Assembly: GCF_049747295.1 (NCBI RefSeq) | Contig: NZ_JBMHJM010000001.1 | Span: 682,001 to 746,000 of the forward strand | DNA from: Afipia sp049747295 | GTDB lineage: Bacteria > Pseudomonadota > Alphaproteobacteria > Rhizobiales > Xanthobacteraceae | DNA length: 64,000 bases | Direction: 5' to 3' | In this document: positions 36,481-45,907 of the stretch, one piece after another | Layout of the letters: every line of letters begins with the position of its first letter | How positions within the stretch are numbered: position 1 is the stretch's first letter | Notes under the pieces: generated by a model | What the model was told of the DNA's origin: nothing | What the model saw: the letters and a program-made list of their open reading frames with translations, nothing else | The model's database searches: none | Made by a program: the position numbers and the translations under genes

Positions 36481-36849
36481 CTAAAAAGACGAAAACCTAC
36501 GCGTTTCGCACCTGTCATTGATCACCGAAGGTCGCCAGCTCGCGACAGTTTCTCCCTTCACAAAGAAAGTGAAATAACGCATCTCATTGGAAAAACTTGC
36601 GCGGGAGCACACGGTCCATTTCTCCGGCCCTGACTGCGCTTCATTTGTCCCGATCTCGGAAATCTCCGAAGCACCAGCCCCCTTCATCGAGCTGGTAATT
36701 TTGTGAATCGCATCAAATAAAGTCCGCTGCTGCTTCGAATCTGGAGCAGGATCCGCCTGGACCGTCTCCTGCACGTCAAAAAAGAAGGTGCACCCACTCA
36801 GCAGCGATACAGCAAGCAAGGCCTGCATGAAACGAAAGACACTCGACAC
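36481..36849 (-). CDS. Small putative lipoprotein
   Basis: 122 residues from GTG 36849, chosen because GGGAG lies six bases upstream and the product then has a compact lipoprotein signal (Arg6, hydrophobic stretch, lipobox LLSGC with Cys20). An ATG at 36828 is the alternative. The mature part has about 100 residues and two further cysteines near the end; no family is recognised. The 279 bases downstream (36202-36480) hold nothing I can support. Confidence 0.6.
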   Translation of the reverse strand: MSSVFRFMQALLAVSLLSGCTFFFDVQETVQADPAPDSKQQRTLFDAIHKITSSMKGAGASEISEIGTNEAQSGPEKWTVCSRASFSNEMRYFTFFVKGETVASWRPSVINDRCETRRFSSF

Positions 36850-37013
36850 CACCAACTCCCGATATACCGCTTTACTATCGTTTGTTTCCGCGAAAGAAAA
36901 GCACGCAGTCCTCTCCAATAAATATCCGCTTGACTGAGCAGTACCTGGGATTCACCGGTGCCAGTGAAACGATATCCGCCCAAAGCGTTGCCACATATTG
37001 GAAGTCCGGCTAG

Positions 37014-38054
37014 ATGTTCAAGATCATTCCGGCAAGCAATCCTGACAACATGAGTTTTTCCCTCGCAATAGCGATCTTGGCCGCATCCTGCGTTACCTGC
37101 GTATTGCTCATTATCGTCCTGCGCCCTCTTCTCCAGCGCTATGCCCTTGCGCGGCCAAACGCTCGTTCGTCACACGTCATTCCGACGCCGCAGGGCGGTG
37201 GCGTCGCCGTGATTGTGACTACGATTGCCGTGGCGGTGATTTCCGGCGCTATCATTGCACTGACGTTCGATGTCGCATTTTTCGCCTTGCTCATCTCGAC
37301 CGTCTGTCTCGCAGCAGTTGGCGCTTTTGATGACTTGCGTCCCATGCCCGTGTTGCCACGCTTCACTCTTCAAGCGCTCACGGTGGCACTGATCCTCGCG
37401 ACACTCCCGGAACAATTCCATCTGGTCAAAAGCATTCCTCTATGGGGCGAGCGAGCAATATTGCTGCTCGGCGGCCTTTGGTTCGTCAATCTTGTGAACT
37501 TCATGGACGGTCTCGATTGGATGACGGTCGCGGAAATTGTCCCAATCAGTATCGCGCTAGGCGTGTTCGGCTTGTTCGGCGTATTGCCGCCTGCTCCAAC
37601 ACTGCTCGCGGTCGCACTCTGCGGCGCAGTTATCGGTTTCGCTTTCTTCAATCGGCCCGTTGCCAAGCTGTTCCTCGGCGATGTCGGTAGCCTGCCTATC
37701 GGTCTGTTAGTGGGATGGTGCCTTCTGCACCTCGCTGGCAGCGGCCACCTCGTCGCCGCTGCCCTTCTCCCGCTCTATTATCTGGCCGATGCAACGATCA
37801 CGCTGCTGAGACGGCTGCTGAACGGCGAGAGAGTTTGGATTGCCCATCGCACGCACTTCTATCAGCGCGCGACGGACAATGGCTTCAGCGTTCTGCAGGT
37901 GGTGACGGAGGTGTTTGTTCTCAACGTCGTCCTTGCCGTTCTGGCGACACTCATTCTGTTCACAACGTCGCCATATGCGCCCCCCCTTGCGCTTGCAGCG
38001 GGCATAGGCTGTGTCGCCTTGATGCTCATGCGCTTCTCCCGTCGCCGATCGTAG
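37014..38054 (+). CDS. WecA/WbpL-like polyprenyl-phosphate sugar-1-phosphate transferase
   Basis: 346 residues and about ten membrane segments. MraY/WecA-family signatures: SSHVIPTPQGGG near 54-64, AFDDLRPMP, NFMDGLDW and FLGDVGSLP, and the cytosolic loop AHRTHFYQRATDNG that in the family contacts the nucleotide sugar. It attaches the first HexNAc-phosphate to undecaprenyl phosphate, starting O-antigen synthesis. The ATG at 37014 has GGAAG nine bases upstream; ATG 37050 is possible but unsupported. The nearby CapD/WbpM-like dehydratase and O-antigen ligase fit an O-antigen pathway. Confidence 0.87.
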   Translation: MFKIIPASNPDNMSFSLAIAILAASCVTCVLLIIVLRPLLQRYALARPNARSSHVIPTPQGGGVAVIVTTIAVAVISGAIIALTFDVAFFALLISTVCLAAVGAFDDLRPMPVLPRFTLQALTVALILATLPEQFHLVKSIPLWGERAILLLGGLWFVNLVNFMDGLDWMTVAEIVPISIALGVFGLFGVLPPAPTLLAVALCGAVIGFAFFNRPVAKLFLGDVGSLPIGLLVGWCLLHLAGSGHLVAAALLPLYYLADATITLLRRLLNGERVWIAHRTHFYQRATDNGFSVLQVVTEVFVLNVVLAVLATLILFTTSPYAPPLALAAGIGCVALMLMRFSRRRS

Positions 38055-38063
38055 CCAATGTCC

Positions 38064-38096
38064 CGAATCCAAAGACTTTGCACTCCGAAGTTCGCC
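38064..38096. repeat. Short element sharing motifs with the hldD-waaF palindromes
   Basis: Contains CGAATCCAAAG (38064-38074) followed 14 bases later by AGTTCGC (38089-38095). The same two words, in the same order and with one inverted copy, occur at 43944-43999. It lies in the 67-base gap between the convergent WecA-like and CapD-like genes. It could be a dispersed small repeat or a shared binding site. Confidence 0.45.
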
Positions 38097-38121
38097 GTAA
38101 GGACTCGCGCGGAAAGCGGAC

Positions 38122-40035
38122 TTATGCTGCCCCAGCCTTGAACTCCGGAACAGCGTCCTTAAGCACGGCGACAATCACATTGCGCTGCTCGCCACTGACG
38201 GCTTTTTGAAGGGTGATCAACCACGTCTGTAGCGCATCAAGCGGAGGCTCATTCGGACGCGCCGCAACGATCCCTTCGATGCCGATATCCGCTGTCGGCT
38301 CTTCATGGGCGAACAAGATTTCATTCATCCTTTCGCCCGGCCGCACGCCTGTAAAGACGATGTCGATATCGTAACCCGGCTGCAAGCCGGACAGCTTGAT
38401 GATGCGCTCTGCAAGATCGACGATTTTCACAGGCTGTCCCATGTTCAGCACATAGACCGACACATCGGGGCGTACCGGAGCAAGAGCATGTGTGGCAGCT
38501 GTGACCACGAGGTCACATGCCTCGCGAATAGTCATGAAATAACGGACCATGTCAGGATGCGTCACGGTGACCGGGCCGCCCGCTTCAATCTGCGCCTTGA
38601 ACTTCGGCACAACCGATCCGTTTGAAGCAAGGACATTACCGAAACGAACCGAAATCAGCCGCATCGGCATCTTACCGTTCACATCACCGGCCAAATGCCG
38701 GTCAAGCGCCTGACAATACATTTCGGCAAACCGCTTTGTCAGTCCAAGCATCGATACCGGCTCAATCGCCTTATCGGTCGAAATCATCACCATGGCCTGA
38801 GCACCGGCGGCCGCTGCGGCATCCGCGACATTGACCGTGCCGAAAATGTTGGTCTTGACACCTTCACCCCAGTCACGCTCCAGAATCGGGACGTGCTTGA
38901 GCGCAGCCGCGTGAAACACGATGTCCGGCTGAAACGCGCTCAACAGATGTATGATGCGTTCACGATCGCGAATATCCGCGATCCGACCTTCAATCTCGGC
39001 GTTGGGAAACTTGGCAATCAGACTTTCAGTCACCGCATGCAACGCGGGCTCAGCATTCTCGATAATCAGGAGACGTGATGCACCGAAAGTTGCCGCCCTG
39101 TCGCATATCTCCGAGCCGATCGAACCGCCACCGCCGGTCACGACGACAGACTTCCCGCGAACGAATTCCTCCAGGCGCTGGTAATCGATCTTCACACTCG
39201 GCCGGAGCAGCAAATCTTCGACTGCGACCGGAGCAAGCCTCGGCGTTTCGCCACTGGCTTCGAGCGACGGTAAGCGGCTCACAATCAGACCGAGCTTGCG
39301 CGCCCGCATCAAAACTGATTCCGGCGAAGCATCTGCTTCGAATGCCGACGGCAACATAACGACGCGTTCGATCGGCTGCTGCCGACGGACAAAGTCTTCG
39401 ACAATGTCGGCGAGATAATCCACCCCGCTCAACACAGGAACACCACGGATCGCCTGCCCGCGATCGGCCTGCGACGGCGACAAGATGCCGACCGGCCACA
39501 TCCGCCTCACCGCACCGCTTTCGATACCGCGCAGCAACACTTCGGCGTCCGCTGCACGGCCGATCAAGATTGTCGGCGTGGAATCTTGCTTACGTGCCTG
39601 ATTGATTGTCCGCGTATACCGGAAATACCGGTAGGCAACGCGCGTGCCGCCGAGGGCAAATATCTGCAAAAACCAGTAGATGATGATCGTCGTCTTGCCG
39701 AAAAAGTACGTCCCGTAAACATTGGGAGCGATGAAAATATAATCGAGCACCAGCAGCGCTAACGCCAAAACCGTCGACGCTTTCACGATATTGAAAAGAT
39801 CGGGCAGCGAGATGAACCGCCACTTCGTAACGGTCAGCTTGAAGACATAACAAACAACGATGCTCAGCAGAATGAAGTATGGCAAAATGCGCCAGAGCAG
39901 CGGCAAACGTTCCAGCAGCCCGCCGCCCTCAAAGCGAAGATAGAAGCTGGCAAGGACAGCAAATATCGTCGCCAGCGCATCGTGGGCCGCGATCAGAGCA
40001 TTCCGCCATGTCAGGTTCGTAAAAGATCTGATCAT
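38122..40035 (-). CDS. CapD/WbpM/FlaA1-like UDP-sugar 4,6-dehydratase
   Basis: 637 residues, the long membrane form. Four or five hydrophobic segments occupy residues 10-150, then a CoA-binding-like region. The SDR domain has VVTGGGGSIGSE near residue 300, MISTDKAIEP and SMLGLTKR. In this family the usual catalytic Tyr of YxxxK is replaced by Met, which is what is seen here. It converts UDP-GlcNAc to a 4-keto-6-deoxy sugar for QuiNAc/FucNAc-type residues. Its start overlaps the O-antigen ligase stop by four bases (ATGA), so the two are translationally coupled. Confidence 0.9.
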   Translation of the reverse strand: MIRSFTNLTWRNALIAAHDALATIFAVLASFYLRFEGGGLLERLPLLWRILPYFILLSIVVCYVFKLTVTKWRFISLPDLFNIVKASTVLALALLVLDYIFIAPNVYGTYFFGKTTIIIYWFLQIFALGGTRVAYRYFRYTRTINQARKQDSTPTILIGRAADAEVLLRGIESGAVRRMWPVGILSPSQADRGQAIRGVPVLSGVDYLADIVEDFVRRQQPIERVVMLPSAFEADASPESVLMRARKLGLIVSRLPSLEASGETPRLAPVAVEDLLLRPSVKIDYQRLEEFVRGKSVVVTGGGGSIGSEICDRAATFGASRLLIIENAEPALHAVTESLIAKFPNAEIEGRIADIRDRERIIHLLSAFQPDIVFHAAALKHVPILERDWGEGVKTNIFGTVNVADAAAAAGAQAMVMISTDKAIEPVSMLGLTKRFAEMYCQALDRHLAGDVNGKMPMRLISVRFGNVLASNGSVVPKFKAQIEAGGPVTVTHPDMVRYFMTIREACDLVVTAATHALAPVRPDVSVYVLNMGQPVKIVDLAERIIKLSGLQPGYDIDIVFTGVRPGERMNEILFAHEEPTADIGIEGIVAARPNEPPLDALQTWLITLQKAVSGEQRNVIVAVLKDAVPEFKAGAA

Positions 40036-41342
40036 GGTTGCATCAGCCCCTCTTCAGCAGAACCCGATATTGTTTTCGGACCAGTTCCAACTGAAGAACC
40101 GCGAATACGAGACAGCATGCCTCCAGTTACACCGACCGCCAGCACATAAATCCACCCCTCGCCAAAGTCAAAAAGATGGGAGTTGAAGAGAGAGCTCACG
40201 AAATTCTCAACCACCGCGGCCAAACCGATCCAGGAGATCAACCCGGGCGTTGAAAACATTTTCAAGTGCGCAAGCCACATTGCGTAAAGCACAACACAGC
40301 CAAGCAGCCCCCACTGAACGGCAACATTCAGTGTTTGGTTGTGAGGATTTCCAATAATTTCGGCTGAGACGCCTTTTTTTCCGACCGCATCTTTTTCAAA
40401 CAGCGTTTTGGTCGATCCGGTGCCGTTGCCAATCAAAGGTGCGTTCTGGATGAATTTAAGCGACTTGCGCCAGTATTCGAGGCGCAGCCCCGTCGAGGTT
40501 GACGCGTTTTGGTCGTGATATTCCTCGTATTCCACCGCTACACTATCCGTCCGCATGCGTAGATAGGGCGATGATGCCCAAAACACCGCCCCCGCAGCAA
40601 TTGCGACGGCAAGTATGATCAACACGCCTCGGCGCTTGAAGTGCAGTAGCGCAAAGACCAGAAGCAGAAAAGGCACGCAGACCCACACGGTCCTCGAGCT
40701 GACAACGAACGCCATGTTGCAAAGGAATGCGACGCTCACCACAAGCAATGCCGTTGCGCGCCGCTTGAAATTCGCACGCCACAAATAGACGGCGGCACCG
40801 AGCCCCCCAAAAGCGCACAGTGCAAATTCCTGGCTCTGCACGATATAGTTTTTCACCGGAACGCCCGGAGTGCGCGACGGATCAAAGGCCATACGGGGCG
40901 CGATAAAAATCAGCCACGAGGTCAGCATCATCAAGGTGCACGACCCTAAAAATGCGAGGACAACCCAAAATCCGCGCTGCGATGTTTCGAAATGGTAGAT
41001 GAGCAGCGGAATCGCCAATAGCTTGGCCACCGGATTGATGCCGTGCAGCCGGGCAGCCCATGGGACATCCGTGGACCAAAGCGTTCCAACGACGGCCAAC
41101 ACAAACAATGCAAGCGGCAACGCAGACGCAGGCCGCTTCAGTGATTGCAAAAAGCGCTCCGCCTCGAGTGTCGGGAGCAATGTCAAAAACCAGAGAACAG
41201 CGAAAACCGCCACCAGTGACGTGGACCACGGCAATGACACCGCCAGAAGGATGATGAAGACATCCGCGGCTCTGGCCCATACCGCAGGACCGCGCCAAAG
41301 CGACGGGGCCACCGCGATATCGCTGGATGTATTTGCGGTCAT
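40032..41342 (-). CDS. O-antigen ligase family membrane protein (WaaL/Wzy_C)
   Basis: 436 residues with about eleven hydrophobic segments and a Wzy_C domain (about 200-360) containing the periplasmic NPHNQTLNVAVQWG block and conserved arginines and histidine. Such proteins join polymer from undecaprenyl diphosphate to the lipid A core (WaaL) or polymerise repeat units (Wzy); sequence alone does not separate them. Coupled by four-base overlaps to hldE upstream and capD downstream, so core heptose synthesis and O-antigen assembly share one transcript. Confidence 0.82.
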   Translation of the reverse strand: MTANTSSDIAVAPSLWRGPAVWARAADVFIILLAVSLPWSTSLVAVFAVLWFLTLLPTLEAERFLQSLKRPASALPLALFVLAVVGTLWSTDVPWAARLHGINPVAKLLAIPLLIYHFETSQRGFWVVLAFLGSCTLMMLTSWLIFIAPRMAFDPSRTPGVPVKNYIVQSQEFALCAFGGLGAAVYLWRANFKRRATALLVVSVAFLCNMAFVVSSRTVWVCVPFLLLVFALLHFKRRGVLIILAVAIAAGAVFWASSPYLRMRTDSVAVEYEEYHDQNASTSTGLRLEYWRKSLKFIQNAPLIGNGTGSTKTLFEKDAVGKKGVSAEIIGNPHNQTLNVAVQWGLLGCVVLYAMWLAHLKMFSTPGLISWIGLAAVVENFVSSLFNSHLFDFGEGWIYVLAVGVTGGMLSRIRGSSVGTGPKTISGSAEEGLMQP

Positions 41343-42811
41343 GCCCTGTTCTCTCGCGCGCGCTTTACGAGCGATGTCGTACTATGCCCTGGCAGGATAT
41401 CGACGAGCACAACCTCCCCGCCGTTTGCCGCGACGATTTCATGGCCGACCACCTGCTCGCGGGTATAATCGCCCCCTTTCACCAACACGCTTGGCTTGAT
41501 CCGCGCGATGAGTTCCAAAGGCGTATCCTGTTCGAAGATCACGACGAGATCGACCGCTTCCAGCGCGGCAAGCACCTCAGCACGCGCGCGCTCATCCTGC
41601 ACCGGCCGCTCGGGTCCTTTGAGCCGCCGCACCGATGCATCGCTGTTAAGACCGACAATCAAACGATCGCATGCGGCTCGCGCCTGGGTCACAACCCGGA
41701 CGTGACCCGGGTGCAGGATATCAAAGCATCCATTGGTGAAGCCCACCCGCAGCCCTTCGCTGTGCCATTCAGCCAGGTGTGCATCCAGATCAGCCGTGCT
41801 CGACGCAATCTTCTCCTCCGCCGCGAGCGACGCGTGGGGCAGGATCTTGCGTCGCAGCTCGGCCAGCGAAACTGTCGCCGTTCCCGGTTTGCTCACCGCC
41901 ACTGCGGCAGCGGATGTCGCGCAGCGCAGCGCGGTTTCCCAATCCGCTTTCGCCGCCAGCGTAACCGCCAAGGTCGCGACAACTGTATCACCCGCGCCTG
42001 ACACATCGCGAACCTTCGCGGGTTGTGCAGGAACATGAATGAGGCTCCCATCGCGATGCGCGAGTGTCATGCCATGCTCGCTCTGCGTCACCAGCACTGC
42101 CTCGGCGTCGGCCGTGCGCAACGCTTCAATCGATGCCTCGGCGATATCGTCATCAGATTGGATTCGTCGTCGTGTCGCTTCAGCGAACTCTTTGCGGTTC
42201 GGCGTGAGGAGGGTCGCCCCACGATAAATTGCAAAATTCGCACTCTTCGGATCGACGATCACCTGCTTGCCAAGCTTACGCGCCGCATCGATGACATTGC
42301 GTATCACGCGAGCGGTGAGCACGCCTTTTGCGTAGTCGGACAGCAACACGACGTCTGCACGTGGCAAAGCGGCGACAACGGCGTCAATGAGCTTCTTCTC
42401 GATATCTTCGGATGCAGGGGCAGCCAGTTCCCAATCGGCCCGGAGCATGTGGGTGGAGAAGTGCTCGGACACGAACCGTACCTTCCGCGTCGTGGGCCGG
42501 GCCGGGTCGATGACCAGAGCCAGCTCAATCAGCTTTTCCTTCGCGAGTTCCGACTTGAGCACGCTGCCCGCGGCATCGTCGCCGATCAGGCCGACAAAAA
42601 TACAACGCGCGCCCAGCGAGGCGATGTTGCGCGCGACGTTGCCGGCACCACCGACGTTAAGCTCGCTCCGCTGAGCCGCAATCACCGGCGCCGGCGCTTC
42701 GGGTGAAATGCGCGAAACCTCACCATAGACGAATTCGTCCAACATCAAATCGCCGACGCACAACACGGTCTGGCGGCCAATCGCTTGCGACAGCGCGTCA
42801 AAATCAAACAT
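41339..42811 (-). CDS. hldE: Bifunctional heptose kinase / ADP-heptose synthase
   Basis: 490 residues, the full bifunctional length. Residues 1-about 320: PfkB/ribokinase-type kinase (GGAGNVARNIASLG and DVSGAGDTVVATLA). Residues about 345-490: nucleotidyltransferase with NGCFDILHPGHVRVV containing the HxGH motif. It phosphorylates D-glycero-manno-heptose 7-phosphate at C1 and, after GmhB acts, adenylylates the product. Its stop overlaps the ligase start by four bases. It follows hldD by 27 bases. Confidence 0.95.
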   Translation of the reverse strand: MFDFDALSQAIGRQTVLCVGDLMLDEFVYGEVSRISPEAPAPVIAAQRSELNVGGAGNVARNIASLGARCIFVGLIGDDAAGSVLKSELAKEKLIELALVIDPARPTTRKVRFVSEHFSTHMLRADWELAAPASEDIEKKLIDAVVAALPRADVVLLSDYAKGVLTARVIRNVIDAARKLGKQVIVDPKSANFAIYRGATLLTPNRKEFAEATRRRIQSDDDIAEASIEALRTADAEAVLVTQSEHGMTLAHRDGSLIHVPAQPAKVRDVSGAGDTVVATLAVTLAAKADWETALRCATSAAAVAVSKPGTATVSLAELRRKILPHASLAAEEKIASSTADLDAHLAEWHSEGLRVGFTNGCFDILHPGHVRVVTQARAACDRLIVGLNSDASVRRLKGPERPVQDERARAEVLAALEAVDLVVIFEQDTPLELIARIKPSVLVKGGDYTREQVVGHEIVAANGGEVVLVDILPGHSTTSLVKRARENRA

Positions 42812-42838
42812 GAGAACGCCTGTGTCCTTTATGCACGA

Positions 42839-43819
42839 TCAGCGGTAGCGATCAGCTTGGTCGAGGAAGCCTTTGACATAACTGCCAACGGCATCTTCAA
42901 GCTTGGTGAAACCGCCATTGTAACCTGCACGGCGAAGGTGATCGACCTCAGCTTCGGTGAAGTATTGATAACTGCCGCGAATTTGCTCCGGCATGTCGAT
43001 GTATTCGATGTTCGGCGCAGTGCCGAGCGCACTGTAGGCCGCGAGGATCAAATCCCGAAAACTGCGGGCATGGCCGGTACCGACGTTGAAGATGCCATTC
43101 ACGGAGCGCGTCGCCAGCAACCACATGATCACGCGGACAACGTCATCGACATGAATGAAATCGCGCCGCTGGTCTCCATCGGCAATTCCATCACGATGCG
43201 ATTTGAACAACTGCACGACACGTCCCGATTTGACATCATCAAACCGGCGCGCCAGCACGCTCATCATCGTGCCTTTGTGATATTCATTCGGACCGAACAC
43301 ATTGAAGAACTTAAGACCGGCCCATTGTGGCGGCATTTTTTCGCCCTGCACGAGACGTTCAGCGACCGCCATGTCGAACAGATGTTTGCTCCATCCATAG
43401 AGGTTCATCGGCCGCAGCTTCCTGAGCGCCTCCAGGGAAGCATCATCGCGGAAGCCTTGATCGCCGTCGCCATAAGTCGCGGCCGACGAGGCGTAGATAA
43501 ACGGTGTCCCGCTCGCCGTGCACCAGTCCAGCAGACGCATCGACAGCCGAAAATTTGTCTCGATGACAAGATCGCCGTCGGTCGCCGTGGTTTCCGAGAT
43601 GGCGCCGAGATGAATGATCGCATCGAGCTTCCGGCCGCTTAACCACTGCATCAGTTCCGCGGGAGGAACGACGTCGGCCAATTGGCGCTTGGCCAGATTG
43701 CGCCACTTCCCGTCAGTCCCCAAAAAATCGCAAACGGCCACGTCCGCGCGGCTCGCATCATTGAGCGCGGCAACAACGTTCGATCCGATAAACCCGGCTC
43801 CACCGGTCACCAGCAGCAT
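42839..43819 (-). CDS. hldD: ADP-L-glycero-D-manno-heptose 6-epimerase
   Basis: 326 residues. SDR Rossmann loop TGGAGFIGSNV at the N-terminus, ASSAATYG, catalytic YGWSK and the FNVFGPNEYHKG block that is typical of HldD. It performs the last step to ADP-L-glycero-heptose, the donor for WaaC and WaaF. First gene of the hldD-hldE-ligase-capD run. Its upstream region contains two palindromes. Confidence 0.94.
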   Translation of the reverse strand: MLLVTGGAGFIGSNVVAALNDASRADVAVCDFLGTDGKWRNLAKRQLADVVPPAELMQWLSGRKLDAIIHLGAISETTATDGDLVIETNFRLSMRLLDWCTASGTPFIYASSAATYGDGDQGFRDDASLEALRKLRPMNLYGWSKHLFDMAVAERLVQGEKMPPQWAGLKFFNVFGPNEYHKGTMMSVLARRFDDVKSGRVVQLFKSHRDGIADGDQRRDFIHVDDVVRVIMWLLATRSVNGIFNVGTGHARSFRDLILAAYSALGTAPNIEYIDMPEQIRGSYQYFTEAEVDHLRRAGYNGGFTKLEDAVGSYVKGFLDQADRYR

Positions 43820-43844
43820 GAAGAATCCCGCCCAGTTGATGTTC

Positions 43845-43915
43845 GTGTGGTAGTTCAGGAGTTCGCTTCATTTTCCGGCGCGCGCTTCAAGCGAACTTCT
43901 GAACCTAAACCACAC
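43845..43915. repeat. Long imperfect inverted repeat upstream of hldD
   Basis: Left arm 43845-43868 and right arm 43889-43915 pair over about 24 positions with one mismatch and a small insertion; the inner arms are AGTTCGCTT/AAGCGAACT, loop of about 20 bases. It lies in the 344-base gap between the divergent hldD and waaF genes, which holds no supportable gene. Being 26 bases before the hldD ATG, it could be a leader hairpin for hldD, an operator or a miniature repeat element. Confidence 0.7.
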
Positions 43916-43942
43916 TCAGATCATAAATTTGCTAGTGTTCTT

Positions 43943-43999
43943 TCGAATCCAAAGTTCGCTATGGAATGCGCCGAACTATGAGGCAAGCTTTGGATTCGA
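43943..43999. repeat. Second inverted repeat between hldD and waaF
   Basis: Perfect 12-base arms TCGAATCCAAAG (43943-43954) and CTTTGGATTCGA (43988-43999). Inside lies a smaller pair AGTTCG/CGAACT (43953-43958 with 43972-43977). The AGTTCGC word is shared with the neighbouring longer palindrome and with the element at 38064. No T run follows, so a terminator role is unlikely. Confidence 0.7.
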
Positions 44000-44163
44000 G
44001 GCACTCGCCACCTTTGACTCACTCCAGCCCGGCAGGCAACTCAACTCGCCGTCTGTAATGTGAACAGTTTCCGCATCTACAAAATGCCGACTGGACGGCG
44101 CGCAAACGACGCGCTAACCGGCTGATTGTGCAGGACTCCTGCTTCTGTAGGCTCACATAATAA

Positions 44164-45243
44164 ATGAATAAAGATTCATTTTTAGGCGAGATGGGACTGC
44201 CCCCCGATCCGGCAGAGACCAGTCCAGTCCTGATCATTCCATACATGTGGATCGGCGACTTCGTCCGCGGCCACACCGTTGTTCGGGTGCTCAAGGAGCG
44301 CTGGCCTAACCGGCCTGTGGACCTGCTGACCACGAGCCTATGCGCGCCACTCGTCGATTACATGCCCGGCGTCCGCAGAGGGATTGTCTGGGATCTGCCT
44401 CGCGGCCGGCTGGCGCTGGCCAAGCAATGGGCGTTGGCGAAACAGTTCCGGGAGGCGGGTTACGGCACGGCCCTGGTGATGCCCCGGACCTGGAAGTCGG
44501 CCATTGCACCAGCGCTCGCCGCGATCCCGCAACGGACCGGCTTCGTCGGCGAGGTCAGGTTCGGGCTGATTAACGATTGGCGCTGGGGCGAGAGAGCCAT
44601 GCCCCGCTTCATCGACAAGAATGCAACCCTCGCGCTTCCTGCGAATGCACCGCTGCCGAAGACAGAATGGCCGGTGCCGCAACTGATGGTTCCAGCGGAT
44701 CAGGTGGCGGCGTGGCGCGCAGCAAATGGACTGGGCACCAGTGCCGCTATCGCCCTCGCCCCAGGCTCGGTGGGCGCCTCGAAACGCTGGACCTATTATG
44801 CGGAAATAGCGCGCATGTTCACCGAACGCGGACTGAACGTCTGGGTGGTCGGAGGACCGGGCGAAAAGACCATCGCGGCCGACATCGTCCGCGCGGGAGG
44901 TCCGTGCGTTCGCGACCTGACCGGGACCGACCTGCGCAACGGCATCATGGCGATGGCCGCAGCCAAACTCGTGATCTCGAACGATTCGGGGCTGATGCAC
45001 ATCGCTGCCGCCATCGGCACGCCGACCATGGGCATTTTCGGCCCGACCAGTCCCTATCACTGGATGCCGCTCAACGGCCTTGCCGCCACGGTCAAACGGC
45101 CGACCGACCTGCCCTGCCAGCCGTGCCACCGCCCAATCTGCACGGCCAACGACCATCACTGCATGCGCGATATCCCGGCATCGGATGTCGTCAACATCGC
45201 GCAGGATGTCATGACGAGGGCCGCGGCCAACGCCCCCGCGTAA
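44164..45243 (+). CDS. waaF: Lipopolysaccharide heptosyltransferase II (GT9)
   Basis: 359 residues. GT9 donor-site blocks LAPGSVGASKRW near 198-210 and ISNDSGLMHIAAAIGTPTMGIFGPTSPYHW near 275-305, the latter typical of WaaF. It adds the second heptose to the inner core at the cytoplasmic face. The ATG at 44164 has a weak upstream sequence; an ATG at 44191 preceded by AGGCGAG is an alternative that would remove nine residues. The first gene of a plus-strand set with gmhA and gmhB (70-base gap, then a four-base overlap). Confidence 0.92.
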   Translation: MNKDSFLGEMGLPPDPAETSPVLIIPYMWIGDFVRGHTVVRVLKERWPNRPVDLLTTSLCAPLVDYMPGVRRGIVWDLPRGRLALAKQWALAKQFREAGYGTALVMPRTWKSAIAPALAAIPQRTGFVGEVRFGLINDWRWGERAMPRFIDKNATLALPANAPLPKTEWPVPQLMVPADQVAAWRAANGLGTSAAIALAPGSVGASKRWTYYAEIARMFTERGLNVWVVGGPGEKTIAADIVRAGGPCVRDLTGTDLRNGIMAMAAAKLVISNDSGLMHIAAAIGTPTMGIFGPTSPYHWMPLNGLAATVKRPTDLPCQPCHRPICTANDHHCMRDIPASDVVNIAQDVMTRAAANAPA

Positions 45244-45313
45244 CGTCGGGACCTTGCGCAGACAGGGTCCGCTGACTACCAATGATCAACGATTTCAACG
45301 AACACGGTGACAT

Positions 45314-45907
45314 GTGAGCAAGGATCGGATCGCCGCGCATTTTCAAAGCTCGTTTGCCGGCCTGTCCAATGCCGTGCAGAGCCGCGAACTGCTTACCACA
45401 GCGCACACCATCGCCAATGTCACCGCCGATGCCTTACGCGCAGGAAACAAGCTGCTCCTGATCGGCAATGGCGGCAGCGCGGCTGATGCCCAGCACATCG
45501 CCGCAGAAATCGTCGGACGCTACAAGCAGGAACGTCCCGGCTGGGCGGCGATCGCGCTCACCACGGATACGTCCGCCCTCACCGCCATCGCCAACGATTA
45601 CGGTTTCGAGCAGGTCTTCGCGCGGCAGGTTCAGGGCCTCGGCAAGCGCGGCGATGTGCTGTTCGCGCTGACCACGTCGGGTCGCTCGCCCAACATTCTC
45701 GCTGCTTTACGCGTTGCACGCGATCTCGGCATCACCACCATTGGATTTACCGGCCTGAAGGGCGAGAGCATGCGCGCGGCATGCGACCATCTTCTGGTCG
45801 CGCCGAGCGAAGACACACCTGTCATCCAGCAGATCCACATGATGGTGATGCACGCCATTTGCGATGACGTCGAGGAGGCGATGCTGCGCGGAAAACAGAA
45901 GGCATGA
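45314..45907 (+). CDS. gmhA: Sedoheptulose-7-phosphate isomerase
   Basis: 197 residues from a GTG start at 45314. SIS-domain signature LIGNGGSAADAQHIAAEIVGRYKQERPGW is diagnostic of GmhA. The product converts sedoheptulose 7-phosphate to D-glycero-D-manno-heptose 7-phosphate, the first step of heptose synthesis. The stop overlaps the gmhB start by four bases, implying coupling. Confidence 0.95.
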   Translation: MSKDRIAAHFQSSFAGLSNAVQSRELLTTAHTIANVTADALRAGNKLLLIGNGGSAADAQHIAAEIVGRYKQERPGWAAIALTTDTSALTAIANDYGFEQVFARQVQGLGKRGDVLFALTTSGRSPNILAALRVARDLGITTIGFTGLKGESMRAACDHLLVAPSEDTPVIQQIHMMVMHAICDDVEEAMLRGKQKA

